In this document: positions 62,801 through 64,000 of the stretch, in pieces
Layout of the letters: every line of letters begins with the position of its first letter
Numbering within the stretch: the stretch's first letter is position 1
Notes under the pieces: model-generated
Databases searched by the model: none
Told to the model about the DNA's origin: nothing
Seen by the model: only the letters and a program-made list of their open reading frames with translations
DNA from: Lewinellaceae bacterium
GTDB lineage: Bacteria; Bacteroidota; Bacteroidia; Chitinophagales; Saprospiraceae
Reading direction: 5' to 3'
Length of the DNA stretch: 64,000 nucleotides
Assembly: GCA_020636025.1 (NCBI GenBank)
Contig: JACJYQ010000007.1
Coordinates: 347,501-411,500 of the forward strand
Made by a program: the position numbers and the translations under genes

Positions 62801-64000
62801 ATATTGTGTGGCTCCTGATAATGTAACCGTTACCTGTGAGGAATTTGATGCAAGCCTGTGGTTGTATGGTGTGGCAGATATCGTAGATAACTGCTGTCTG
62901 GATACCACGAAGATGTATCAGGGACATTGTGGATTGACACATTCAGTCAACTACTCACAATTTGATACGGTTTGTAACAAAGGAACACTGGTACGTACTT
63001 TCCGCGCATTCGATTGTCACGGTCAGTCCAGCCAGTGTACACAGCGCATCGTGGTGAACTACGAGCAGGATTACTATGTACGATTCCCGAACGATGTGAT
63101 CGTAACGGTTTGCGATGGAACGGGCAACTACGGTGAGCCTACCTTCTTTGGTGAGGATTGCGAATTGCTCGGAACATCTTACACAGACCAGATATTTACG
63201 GTTGTACCGGATGCCTGCTTCAAGATTGAACGTACCTGGAAAGTTATCAACTGGTGTACTTTCGATCCAAACGGAGGTTGTGTGAACGTGCCGAACCCGA
63301 ATCCGAATGCGACTTCGAATCACCCGTCAAATCTGCCGGGTCCGATTGTAAGTCCAATTCAGACAAGTGGAGATCCATGGAAATCTACCATTGTTAAGAT
63401 TCTGCCTACGGACCCAACATCAACGAATTACTCGATCTTCTATGATCCGAATGCCAACTGCTACACATACAAGCAGATCATTAAGATCATCGATACACAG
63501 GATCCTGTAATCGAGTGTCCGGATTCAACGGTGACCATATGTGACGTAACAGATAATGATGCCGATCTTTGGAATACACCTGATTGGTGGGATGGTGCGA
63601 ATGAGGTTCATGATCTCTGCGAAGCGCCGTCAGACATTTGCATCACAGCTACTGACTTCTGCTCAGGCTCCAACATCAACTTCGAGTACCAGTTGTTCCT
63701 GGATCTCGACGGTGACGGAGTGATGGAAACAATGGTGAACAGCACACAGCTGGGTAGCCAACCTGGTGGATTGGGATGGAATAACATCCTGTACGGTAAT
63801 GTAACAGGTGTCGGACAACCTAGAGCGTTCGACAACCGTTCCGTTCCGGTTAACCAGAAATGGGGCTTTGCCATCCAGGAAACTGTTTCCGGTACAGATA
63901 AGACTGCTTGTGTGAAGTTTAACACCTTCCAGAATCAGAGCACTTACGTGGCGCCACAGTTGCCACCTGGAAACCACAAGATCAAGTGGTTTGTATCAGA
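35817..64000 (+). CDS. Giant modular surface adhesin (partial; continues beyond the window)
   Basis: The frame opens with ATG at 35817 and was checked in phase at 42369, 45120, 52551, 57429, 60000 and 63960. It is still open at the window end, so at least 9,394 codons. Order: signal peptide (about 1-27, MKKNFTSAIRSLIIISLLHV); four YWVG-type modules (35904-41400); SprB, PKD and SprB domains (41400-42350); about nine HYR domains (42355-44577); eight super-repeats (44578-59655) of four HYR domains each, with an inserted domain in the third; then cysteine-rich HYR-like domains to the end. HYR and SprB domains are adhesive Ig-like folds. No C-terminal sorting signal is reached yet, but export by T9SS is likely from the related proteins here. 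The molecule would be on the order of 1 MDa. Confidence 0.93.
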   Translation, partial: MKKNFTSAIRSLIIISLLHVSTQAFSADYYWVGGSGVWTDLTHWATSSGGGTFHAIVPTPLDNVIFDANSFSANGQTVTINFEAFCNTFTASSLGFDVNFDFNATLNSESGIDVEGVINWDHNGDINVDAGGLTLGNGLDLNLAGSSTIVGGLTLESTSTLYHNGALVITSGGLTVGVNSTLTVTGGNGSNYTGDVLIQDGGNYIHSGSVAINGNFTMEGNSDFDQLFGEMNITNGDVSLGNGSYYRHRQNYWMRIYDGTLIMDTNSEFRKDNGFIDFRVGDLIVPANATFYIGGGDKYLRDGGFKAEANSTITSLGSNGWRIYDGGFELDPAATVTHSDRIWLYSNAFGQYNIQSGGNDLRRVEIVDQTNFNTEYTLIDDFVANDGLYIYSNKFFSDGNAIDVGRFYSNSNKVMTIDLTGTPIVNVATEFRLSVNANTTFVWPTPNVTFTSTGNMTFVGGLNNTFNNLIFDATSTGGQTISIQYATDVASIVVNADGEQNVNFQNSNSDVDDFTVNYSKNTIITPQVYMDGGETFNNTFTINSSGTLKVNFRTFGNNTFNVLDIGNRIDRWEIQAGSTQSITDLKPLLGTCEQPILIFSSSLGNQGTISQASGTVTGDYLQLQDNNATGGATFSTTNTADLGNVTGWTIVPIAAVTYYWIGNNGVWSDPNNWSLMSGGAPFCAIPSRIDDVIFDVNSFSASGQFCSVDVPAECHNMTWSNITPGAGLSGSQRLDIYGSLTLDADMVNNYNGIMYFEAIDNNNTIETQGVSLFRVVIEGQNQATGVWTLIDDFTCTDYFYVNRGTFNSDGNNLDVLYFQSQNSNVNFTGGTTLIEAHRLFRAYNTTTLDMGIADILMESNNTNVEFFNNVGHDFNNITMNKTGTSGNHLQFRYTQNCTFKDVSMTKSGSGQIIFQENINNTYEDVEATQEGNQYILFSHSRDNHYQNVTFNYPASNSNTHMQYYNNQRDTMVSFRVKHMGTAGSPQFQYVSNSFNNHFGDFEFSTVNTSVLPFFYADRNFSADSFILTNVDLARFHPSYTFKFEDVKITGTCLNRTLVYSLTSGSQVTFETSNTAHADYAIIKDINAAGGGVYTSSNSIDGGNVTGWPFGSGVNMYWVGGAGNWNDPNHWSLTSGGPSAGCLPTRGDNVFFDVNSFTAANQTVTVNVEAECRNMVWNNVNNPRIGGNQNLNVYGSLQLASNLTWNHTGSVLFQARTAGQTIKTNGVQMYQVQFQGDGGVNTGVWTLQDDLTVQYDIYFRAGSFVSNGYDVKARSIYADDNDAGISIDFSGTDKITLRWRFEIQSNPTFNIGSADVYWENMEGDQYRLYGSNNTFNDLYFDHDDGANPINIEGNNTVNNVNIESNNYPEVNFYGNSTYNDITVLFNNNTINIPTVTFYGTNDINVLSVTSTGNGGPYIYLNNNNTMVDLIAAGLGTRLLLAAGKTQTIMGLLALGNGSFPVFVKSQTDGMQSTIYIPSGVVCLDYVLMQDIIGDGDSDGMGGILTDYYAGASSVDLGNNVNWDFSSCSGYYWVGDSGNWSDFANHWATSSGGTTFHTTVPGPGDDIYFDVNSFTTTGRVVTVDVASANGHNITWQSAVFNPTLAGSTEINVYGDLDLITDMNQNFTGVWNFEADDTGNIINPAGNSFTDVNFFGGNDGEGEWTLLNPLMVTNTITFDNGTLISNDKDISAKNFISNSAFMRSLDLGASTVTITDGDWDPETLDNASLIEGTSEIVIQGTSTANFLGNGLTYHDVKFTTSSTLSAGITGANTFNNFTIEQGLSLAMEPVTQTVNQLIAVGSCDNFIDITSLLPGTPATFSQASGTVDGEFLNITDNTATGGATFNANYSTDNGGNMGWNFTSPPMLVLTIVATTVDCITNNDGTAEVTMVAGGTAPFSYLWSTTETTALIENLIPDTYTVTVTDASGCSVSEAVDVVNDPSLINPVPFMVSDLDICLGETIDFMAGTPVEPVDSYLWEFGDFTSSTLEDPSHTYATGGTFTVQLSYIDVNGCPAITDTMIVVSNIQKTVVATNVDCFGNDNGSIVVSATGGVAPYQYSIDGGMNYQASGSFTGLPPGTYSLIVKDAIDCETAPQDIIITAPASALSFTVMVTDATCADSDDGEIAFTAMGGTAPYKYSINNGISFFNASTFTDLPIGTYNVVVRDNNNCLAPVQMVEIEVGDVTPPTITCPANETEAAPPGFCEADVTVGSASVNDNCMVTSVVNDFNNTDDASDTYPLGTTTVEWTVTDASGNTATCSMTVTVTDNEDPMAVCNDITVSLNAMGSIVVDAELVDDGSSDLCGPIDQFFLDDSTFTCMDLGDNMVVLTVVDVNGNTDQCDAIITVEDNLAPVITCPANVMANTDMGTCVATGVMLGMPTMVDNCGMPSASNNAPAGYMLGANTVTWTATDASGNMATCEQTVTVQDNQDPMITCPAGFTVDTDPGQCTATGVMLGSASASDNCSGSPAVSNNGSEPYGLGNTTVTWTANDGNGNTASCDQVITVQDNEDPEITCPAGVTVNTDMGVCEATGVMLGMPVVTDNCATTPSTNNAPASFPLGTTTVTWTAHDTSGNTDSCDQEVTVEDNQDPVISCPAGFTVDTDMGACTATGVMLGMATATDNCTGSPTITNNAPASYMLGANTVTWTATDDNGNMDTCDQVITVEDNEMPSVICPANVMVDADMGACVATNVMFSSATASDNCAASPSLSSDYNSGDDFMVGTTVVTFTANDGNGNINTCQFSVIVEDDQDPIVSCPAVFSDLSADANCEAMAPDFTGSVMIFDNCDPMLTAMQSPAPGGMLMGGPNTITFTTMDAAGNTASCQSVVNVVDDTDPSIDCSAIMGNQNPDPGENTFTVPDNSFDPTIMDNCGAMISHNFGSAPDPNTLMGAMFPLGMTTVVWTGTDVAGNDATCEIVMSIMDNEPPVFINCPENVTFTVGLFSDDCQGGAIWSIPIATDNDEVTVTQTDGPAQGDLLDVGTYNIQYTAEDASGNTATCNFVIEVIDTQDPIIVCPGNIIEAETDPGVCYWTSPPNSLSPLYIQSNCPATVEWEVENPDMSVNTGDDDVSGYEFQLGTSTVTYTITETDSGQTWSCSFTVTVEDEEAPTIDCPADIEVDNDMGECGAIVEFDDPDVSDNCDIQLEPGMEVFSYTGALQDWTVPPGVTSITIEARGAAGGGQNAGRGAIMQGDFDVTPGQTLQILVGGQGISSSNLRGGGGGGTFVAVGNSGFSDFTVANTLIAAGGGGGISCNVPALGAVGIDASLTVDGNTGPQGDGAGGIGGNGGTSSTDDIGTAAAGAGILGNGQDGQNCGDPNDLAKGGMSPMNGGAGGMGGTVNCDNDVTPRTGGFGGGGGGSQLGGGGGGYSGGGGGGHGSCTLAYGGGGGSFNGGTNQINSIGSVGDGIVMITFQSAGTLVQTEGLPSGSEFPVGTTVNTFVLTDNAGNTASCSFEVTVNDVEDPTITCPANVEIETSNLNSVGDCAGQYSWMHPDPDDNCGIEEYAVTYENPDNTIDGPDDLELIESMIIGNEGNRNFDLGVTTVTYYVVDPAGNATTCAFTVTVTDDEDPSFVNCPEGVTFTVGLFSDDCEGGAIWSIPVAEDNCSVEVEQTDGPDQGDLLSVGIYDIQYTAEDAAGNTATCNFSIEVVDTQDPVIVCPGNVVVDETDPGECSWTSPANSLTPLYIQSNCPATVTWQVVNPDATMNTGMNDVSGYEFMLGTSTVTYTITETASMQSWTCSFTVTVEDNEAPTIECPGDIVVDNDMSECGAIVAFDDPDVSDNCTTSFGSMGSVEFNYTGAMETWTVPAGVTEIDILMYGAEGGFSSSSLPGMGDGGHGGMVSGKLSVTPGEVLNIFVGGAGGNGENGMAGVGGFNGGGSGSSIGSSQFGGGGGGASDIRQGGTALSNRVAVAAGGGGAASCTSILFDGGHGGDFTGSTPPPSCAGIAPTGGTPTMGGTGGSLPMYCSGINGVLGIGGDACNGMGSPSAGGGGGGGYYGGGGGSWHGGAGGSSYVGGLTMGTTTGGLQSGDGLLIISYSPSGNLVQANGLPSGSEFPVGTTTNVFVVTDASGNSASCSFTVTVNDTEVPSVDCSGLEVDIVTSDGGTGDCAGQYSWDIPVPMDNCEVVEYTVTYANPDASIDGPSDVLMFTPGNPANGLPVAVRNFDLGVTTVTYYVEDANGNTASCDFTVSVTDNEDPTFVNCPEGVTFTVGLFSDDCQGGAIWSIPIAEDNCGYELEQTDGPDQGDLLAVGTYTIQYTAEDAAGNTATCNFSIEVIDTQDPVIVCPGNVVVDETDPGECSWESPANSLSPLYIQSNCPSEVTWEVVNPDASVNTGDDDVSGYTFELGTSTVTYTITETASGQTWTCSFTVTVEDNEAPTIECPADIVVDNDMGECGAIVEFDDPTVDDNCGINLTPGSASFVYTGNIEYWTVPAGVTEITIEANGASGGGADGGLGASITGTVSVTPGEVLKILSGGTGQVATSGLARHGGGGGTFVTRFDDTPLVIAGGGGGQGVISSFESGPGGPGLATEDGGNSVCGDLGGSGGNGGAFGFDDVDSGCGDPGNGGGGLFTAGGMGVSGGQSFVSGGAGGVENPISCTDEGFGGFGGGGSGGNGGGGGGGYSGGAGGANDRINGCIPNTYIGGGGGGSYNADAGGINIAGVNSGSGFVNITYGTSMLTQVSGLPSGSIFPVGTINNTFVVSDNAGNTASCSFAVTVNDVEDPTVSCPMNANITTSNLNSEGDCAGQYAWDHPTAADNCGVEEFDFTYTNPDNTIDGPYDGEQISLGFISSNANHNFELGTTTVTYYVVDVHGNATTCAFTVTVTDDEDPTFVNCPEGVTFTVGLFSDDCEGGAIWSIPIASDNCSVEVEQTDGPDQGDLLSVGIYDIQYTAEDAAGNTATCNFSIEVVDTQDPVIVCPGNVVVEETDPGECSWTSPANSLSPLYIQSNCPSEVTWEVVNPDASVNTGDDDVSGYTFELGTSTVTYTITETASMQSWTCSFTVTVEDNEAPTIVCPGDIEVANDPGICGAIVEFDDPEVNDNCTMFPVPAMFELISNGGFETGDLTNWTNTGYPGSYCGGKDWEVYSGPSLLEQCWFGLDLTPVSGTYASYTAFDGPGPLTLFMDQSISIPDNVESAQLSWLSTYQFLLLSVTGGSGTMDRTLRFDLYDASGVTFLANLASRDFPVDMDTSQGWGPDMEDVTSVLQAYEGMDVVLKISAYIPEVQTGPSDYSIDDVSLLVTSNASLVQTTGLPSGSVFPVGTTINTFLATDESGNTATCSFAVTVIDEQAPVINCPADVEITTSNLSSTGDCAGQYEWDTPIPAENCSLESYTVTYTNPDNTIDGPYPAFVYSPANYPNGNGISSNNRNFDLGTTIVTYYVEDASGNTGTCTFSVTVTDDEDPTFVNCPEGVTFTVGLFSDDCQGGAIWSIPIADDNCGYELEQTDGPDQGELLAVGTYTIQYTAEDAAGNTATCNFSIEVVDTQDPVIVCPGNVVVEETDPGLCSWTSLDNSLTALYIQSNCPAEVTWEVVNPDMSVNTGDDDVSGYTFDLGTSTVTYTITETASGQTWSCSFTVTVEDHEAPVIECPGDIEVDNDPEACGAIVEFDDPEISDNCPIVLGDGLEIFDFSGAVETWTVPAGVTEITITAAGAEGANQTYSPKAPGKGAVLSGTFAVTPGEVLNILVGEQPPMEPSSLNGGGGGGSFVWKTTGNTLLIAAAGGSGSGQCGNGNIPKDGLATLGGSGQGGLGGQSNGCGINGGGGGGAGWLSDGMDNTIYPGTGGHSPLNGGAGGEAGPPIYYNNGRGGFGGGGGGAADCGSAGGGGGYTGGDAAANILCFGGQESTGATSYNIGGAQMGMSGTNIGNGSIMIEYSATASLVQTTGLPSGSEFPVGTTVNTFVLTDNSGNTATCSFEVTVNDVEDPTITCPQNVDITTSNLDSEGDCAGKYDWMHPIPDDNCGISDFDFTYTNPDNTIDGPYDGYQIANGSISLDASHDFELGTTTVTYYVEDVHGNTTSCDFTVTVTDDEDPTFVNCPEGVTFTVGLFSDDCQGGAIWSIPVASDNCSVEVEQTDGPEQGELLSVGVYDIQYTAEDAAGNTATCNFSIEVIDTEDPVIVCPGNVVVDETDLDECSWTSPANSLTPLYITSNCPSEVTWEVVNPDMSVNTGDDDVSGYTFELGTSTVTYTITETASMQSWSCSFTVTVEDHQAPEIVCPADIEVDNDPGICGAVVEFDDPEVDDNCALSVGGSQSIEFEYTGAMQTWTVPAGVTEIDVLMYGASGGFSTPETGSSNMGDGGLGGMVSGKLAVTPGEVLTIYVGGEGGNGENGIAGIGGYNGGGAGSTTTNFETQAGGGGGGATDIRQGGTGLTNRVAVAAGGGGAASCSGTLRDGGNGGDFTGSTPPPSCAGNAPTGGTPTMGGAGGSLGGWCNGLDGTLGFGGDACDGTGSPTLSAGGGGGAGFYGGGGGSWHGGAGGSSYVGGLTMGATTGGLQSGDGLLIISYSSSGSLVQVGGLPSGSVFPVGTTTNIFVATDASGNTASCSFNVTVNDTEAPTVDCSGLDVAITTSDGVEGDCAGQYSWDVPIPMDNCGVLGYTVTYTNPDASIDGPSDAFMFTPGNPANGEPMAVRNFDLGVTTVTYYVEDEHGNTTSCNFTVTVTDDEDPAFVNCPEGTTFTVGLFSDDCEGGAIWSIPIAEDNCGVTVEQTDGPDQGELLGVGTYEIQYTAEDAAGNTATCNFTIEVIDTQDPAIVCPGNVIVDETDPGVCTWTSPENSLTPLYIQSNCPATVTWEVVNPDASVNTGSGDVSGYIFDLGTSLVTYTITEDASGQSWSCSFTVTVEDHEAPTIECPADIAVENDPGVCGAVVEFDDPEVSDNCNLNLNQQQFDFNYTGSEQVFVVPAGVSEIIVEAWGAQGGEPEDRLDNSDGGLGGYVTGVMSVTPGQTLYLYVGGQGLPSGTGGYNGGGDGGYGQAGSSCAGGPAAGGGGASDIRIGGNTLNDRMVVAAGGGGSGRDYCNGSCQPCGCGGAGGGAGGLNGVDGFAAYNCGFGYSGQGVNFGGGATQLAGGAGGPQDNGSSNMGTSGAFGGGGTGSDGLYDVAGGGGGGGYYGGGGGGGASNGSGVAGGGGGGGSSYLGTLNMASGLTGVRAGDGMIRISTISSGNLVQTTGMPSGSSFPVGTTINTFVVSDLAGNTASCSFNVTVEDTEQPAIDCPAPVSITTSNLGTTGDCFGQYEWTAPTPTDNCGLEEYHVVFVNPDGSNSGPMDVYQFSLPNFPTGLAPNNWQFEIGTTAITYYVEDEHGNTTNCDFTVTVTDDEDPEFVNCPEGVTFTVGLFSDDCEGGAIWSIPIASDNCSVSVTQSDGPDQGELLAVGTYQIQYTAEDAAGNTATCNFSIEVIDTQDPAIVCPGNVVVDETDPGLCSWTAPDHSLTPLYIASNCPATVTWEVVNPDASVNTGFDDVSGYTFALGTSTVTYTITEDASGQSWSCSFTVTVEDHEAPVIECPDDIEVANDPGVCGAVVEFDDPEFSDNCELVIEVPDVMAEFEFTGDEAVFVVPPGVTEIMVEAWGAQGSPNVANDADGGLGGYATGVISVTPGEVLTVYVGGQDGYNGGGAGDDADCDNSKGGSGGGASDIRQGGAAIADRVIVAGGGGGAGGRRNQGCGPGAGGGGGGGYYGGGGGGGYRGNGGGGGTQIAGGAGGATGFPSSGGGPGLDGALGVGGAGGHAPANNQTGSQSGTDGGVGGGFDGGNGIDSPGNTWVGGSGGGGSSFVGTAGMANTMSDVQAGNGFVRFTYTVLSPAMLVQTEGLPSGSEFPVGTTINTFVITDNSGNTASCSFEVTVNDEEDPQITCPDNVEITTSNLGNLGDCAGTYEWEHPMPTDNCDIADIDFTYTNPDGSIDGPYDGEQISDGTIPTMASHNFAQGVTTVTYYVTDVHGNTTTCTFTVTVTDDEAPIFENCPTAMIMIANDPDQCSGKANWQPPVATDNCLPLVISAPGDPQPGTVVQTGGPLPGTPIDITCPPTPINITYQATDGSGNTSECTFQVMVIETQKPEFDADITMPNDTTVDCHSVPTNCVYHGNGICTPLTNNDVHDNCTDPEDLEIVFTEESTQCNDPSMCCYYTYHLTRTWTISDCYDNELVHVQEIEVQDTTKPMAVCKDITITLDPFGNVNITPKDLDGGSTDNCADPQYLTFSAPQLAFACQNLGVNYVTLTVTDPCGNFDTCTAIVTVLEGIGKCDPEYDYDGSDPCVCLDNATNLTNGQFGEFVQIHALGGQTWTITSVSGLYLATSPAPPAAPIPVTVGTLLVNGTADGVDNNNNGMIDEFEEIVFYTFNGRHVEGIGYTATFTNDLGQTLTLTNKCYYPTPVFTNLEDILCLGTPPFTIEMADENGGDGNVVPGSIMVDGVPTNIFDAAALGLGQHLVMGIFDAGPALPNLYVNGVLVGGTMAEALADPGCQQKISQYVNIVETPDQLHCNDLVHVSIDADCIAVINPDDVLEGTYYCYDDFVVEVDKTLPYGNGPWLPPVFDATDIGKTYYYRVRHITGGPNLCWGEIKIEDKLAPALTCPPDLTIACSESTDVSHLGDVAIQDCSTTTTVIDDEYADNGNCNDPRAFLYRTWLVTDAWGNQSVCSQTVTITPFDLDDVVWPDDAQVDCEDTYLNPAGIASINTGEPSINGASIVGSVWCGAQVGYTDEIYYGCGGTFTVLRTWGVLNNCLPVGQGNPISHVQRIEVVDLGGPQFDCPVSATVSTDPLTCCSTAALPDMIISEGCSKILNLEAKVTGTDPATGNIITFTVPGHLGDFPGNNYWNPDTLAIFDYTQCLPLGTYNVRYKASDQCGNTSFCFFELTVADLIPPVASCDQQTVVGINGDDPNDCYTPADGCDGAGVTWVKASTFDDGSYDNCNQVKVSIRRMAPYSDCIENLSHDPCYPGGESEYDLAIAEADSIKFYCCEVGDTQTVILRTYQVDLNGDYVLGTDGEPIYNECMIQVEVQDKIKPYCVAPDNVTVTCEEFDASLWLYGVADIVDNCCLDTTKMYQGHCGLTHSVNYSQFDTVCNKGTLVRTFRAFDCHGQSSQCTQRIVVNYEQDYYVRFPNDVIVTVCDGTGNYGEPTFFGEDCELLGTSYTDQIFTVVPDACFKIERTWKVINWCTFDPNGGCVNVPNPNPNATSNHPSNLPGPIVSPIQTSGDPWKSTIVKILPTDPTSTNYSIFYDPNANCYTYKQIIKIIDTQDPVIECPDSTVTICDVTDNDADLWNTPDWWDGANEVHDLCEAPSDICITATDFCSGSNINFEYQLFLDLDGDGVMETMVNSTQLGSQPGGLGWNNILYGNVTGVGQPRAFDNRSVPVNQKWGFAIQETVSGTDKTACVKFNTFQNQSTYVAPQLPPGNHKIKWFVS
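35904..41400 (+). repeat. Four N-terminal YWVG-type modules of the giant protein
   Basis: Each module starts with a motif like YYWVGGSGNWSDxxHWATSSGG, then a proline-containing loop and DDVxFDxNSFxxxxxxVTV. Module starts are near 35904, 37786, 39163 and 40396. Each continues for about 330-630 residues rich in Asn, Thr, Gly and Phe with a strand-turn rhythm that resembles a beta-solenoid. The second and third carry YGSLxL steps. Their function is not known to me. Confidence 0.75.
41400..42350 (+). repeat. SprB-like and PKD domains of the giant protein
   Basis: SprB-like repeats: VDCITNNDGTAEVTMVAGG ... WSTTETTALIENL, VDCFGNDNGSIVVSATGG and ATCADSDDGEIAFTAMGG. One PKD domain lies between the first and second (ICLGETIDFMAGTP ... 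YLWEFGDFTSSTLEDPSHTY). These precede the HYR array. Confidence 0.75.
42355..44577 (+). repeat. HYR domain array of the giant protein
   Basis: About nine tandem HYR domains of 75-85 residues. Each begins like DPxITCPA, has a DNC motif mid-domain, continues PxGTTTVTWTATDxSGNxAxC, and ends VTVxDN. Domain starts lie near 42365, 42617, 42862, 43097, 43337, 43576, 43813, 44059 and 44313. HYR is an Ig-like fold linked to cell adhesion. Confidence 0.8.
45226..46048 (+). repeat. Glycine-rich insert 1 (TFV subtype)
   Basis: Starts after a DNC motif with a WTVPPGVTSITIEARGAAGG segment, then VTPGQTLQILVGGQG, GGGGGTFVAV, and Gly runs to 45965, ending GIVMITF. It fits a bacterial glycine-rich protein domain inside an HYR domain. 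Confidence 0.75.
47149..47924 (+). repeat. Glycine-rich insert 2 (ASDIR subtype)
   Basis: Same opening (WTVPAGVTEIDILMYGAEGG) but the core reads GGGGGASDIRQGG ... RVAVAAGGGG, with a PPPSCAG loop and YYGGGGGSWHGGAGGSSYVGG at the end. Very similar to insert 6. Confidence 0.75.
49033..49833 (+). repeat. Glycine-rich insert 3 (TFV subtype)
   Basis: Opens WTVPAGVTEITIEANGASGG, has HGGGGGTFVTRFDD and LVIAGGGGG, and ends GFVNITYG. Related to inserts 1 and 5. Confidence 0.75.
50935..51540 (+). repeat. Non-glycine-rich insert in super-repeat 4 (jelly-roll-like)
   Basis: At the position where all other super-repeats hold a Gly-rich domain, this one has about 200 residues reading ELISNGGFETGDLTNWTNTG ... 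YSIDDVSLLV. That start and end are typical of carbohydrate-binding-type or MAM-like beta-sandwich domains in secreted proteins. The flanking HYR halves are unchanged. Confidence 0.7.
52653..53438 (+). repeat. Glycine-rich insert 5 (TFV-like subtype)
   Basis: Opens WTVPAGVTEITITAAGAEGA and has NGGGGGGSFVWKTTGNTLLIAAAGG, then several Gly runs, ending GSIMIEYS. Confidence 0.7.
54540..55331 (+). repeat. Glycine-rich insert 6 (ASDIR-like subtype, twin of insert 2)
   Basis: Opens WTVPAGVTEIDVLMYGASGG and has GGGATDIRQGG, RVAVAAGGGGAASC and a PPPSCAG loop in the same order as insert 2. The HYR-4 that follows also shares the rare VDCSGL start with super-repeat 2. Confidence 0.75.
56440..57289 (+). 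repeat. Glycine-rich insert 7 (ASDIR subtype)
   Basis: Opens FVVPAGVSEIIVEAWGAQGG, has GGGGASDIRIGG and DRMVVAAGGGG, and a cysteine-rich stretch (CNGSCQPCGCGG). It holds some of the longest GGC runs (57100-57190). Confidence 0.75.
58401..59206 (+). repeat. Glycine-rich insert 8 (ASDIR subtype)
   Basis: Opens FVVPPGVTEIMVEAWGAQGS, has SGGGASDIRQGG and DRVIVAGGGGG, then YYGGGGGGGYRGNGGGGG. Closest to insert 7. Confidence 0.75.
59656..64000 (+). repeat. Cysteine-rich C-terminal region of the giant protein (incomplete)
   Basis: After the last super-repeat the regular pattern breaks. Degenerate HYR-like domains with many cysteines follow (for example DTTVDCHSVPTNC, AVCKDITITLDPFGNVNI, LTCPPDLTIACSES, PYCVAPDNVTVTCEEF, VIECPDSTVTICDV). 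Spacing is longer and each domain is more individual. The coding frame is unbroken to the last base. Confidence 0.7.

Overview
The window is a stretch of a Bacteroidota chromosome, most likely class Saprospiria. The grounds are: a type IX secretion system (T9SS) outer-membrane protein (PorV) together with several large secreted proteins ending in T9SS C-terminal domains, SprB and HYR adhesin repeats, a promoter of the Bacteroidota TTG-N19-TAnnTTTG type, and a hybrid two-component regulator fused to an AraC-type DNA-binding domain. The lineage below phylum is inference.

Layout. 1-2062: the 3' part of a 23S rRNA gene, a 5S rRNA gene and its intrinsic terminator. 2063-3259: an unusual array in which the 3' part of the 5S gene plus its terminator is repeated with a 204-bp period and extra hairpins, followed by palindromes and a perfect 37-bp inverted repeat. 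3260-4067: an intact IS1-family element with perfect ends and an 8-bp target duplication. 4253-10661: a T9SS-exported protein (minus strand), an unrecognised helical protein and a GH57/DUF3536 glycoside hydrolase. 10863-15807: porV, a short NtrC-like regulator behind a structured leader, and an OmpR-type regulator/histidine kinase pair. 16036-25150: two large T9SS surface proteins, one with 22 repeats of about 52 residues and one built of SprB, Ig-like and HYR domains. 25295-31100: housekeeping and envelope genes (Bcp peroxiredoxin, RDD protein, DapD, MlaE permease, a short-chain dehydrogenase, a peroxiredoxin-like protein without its catalytic cysteine, a GH25 lysozyme). 31521-34298: a hybrid histidine kinase/AraC regulator. 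34752-64000: a small exported protein and then one giant reading frame that starts at 35817 and is still open at the window end (at least 9,394 codons).

The giant gene is the outstanding object. Its product has a signal peptide, four N-terminal YWVG-type modules, SprB/PKD domains, a run of HYR domains, and eight super-repeats of about 1.9 kb. Each super-repeat has four HYR domains, and the third is interrupted at the same loop by an inserted domain: glycine-rich in seven cases, and a different, jelly-roll-like domain in the fourth. A cysteine-rich C-terminal region follows and runs off the window. The likely theme is cell-surface display: PorV carries T9SS cargo through the outer membrane, the large repeat proteins are probable cargo, and the hybrid regulator next to a 21-bp phased repeat array may control the giant adhesin locus. 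That last link is a hypothesis.
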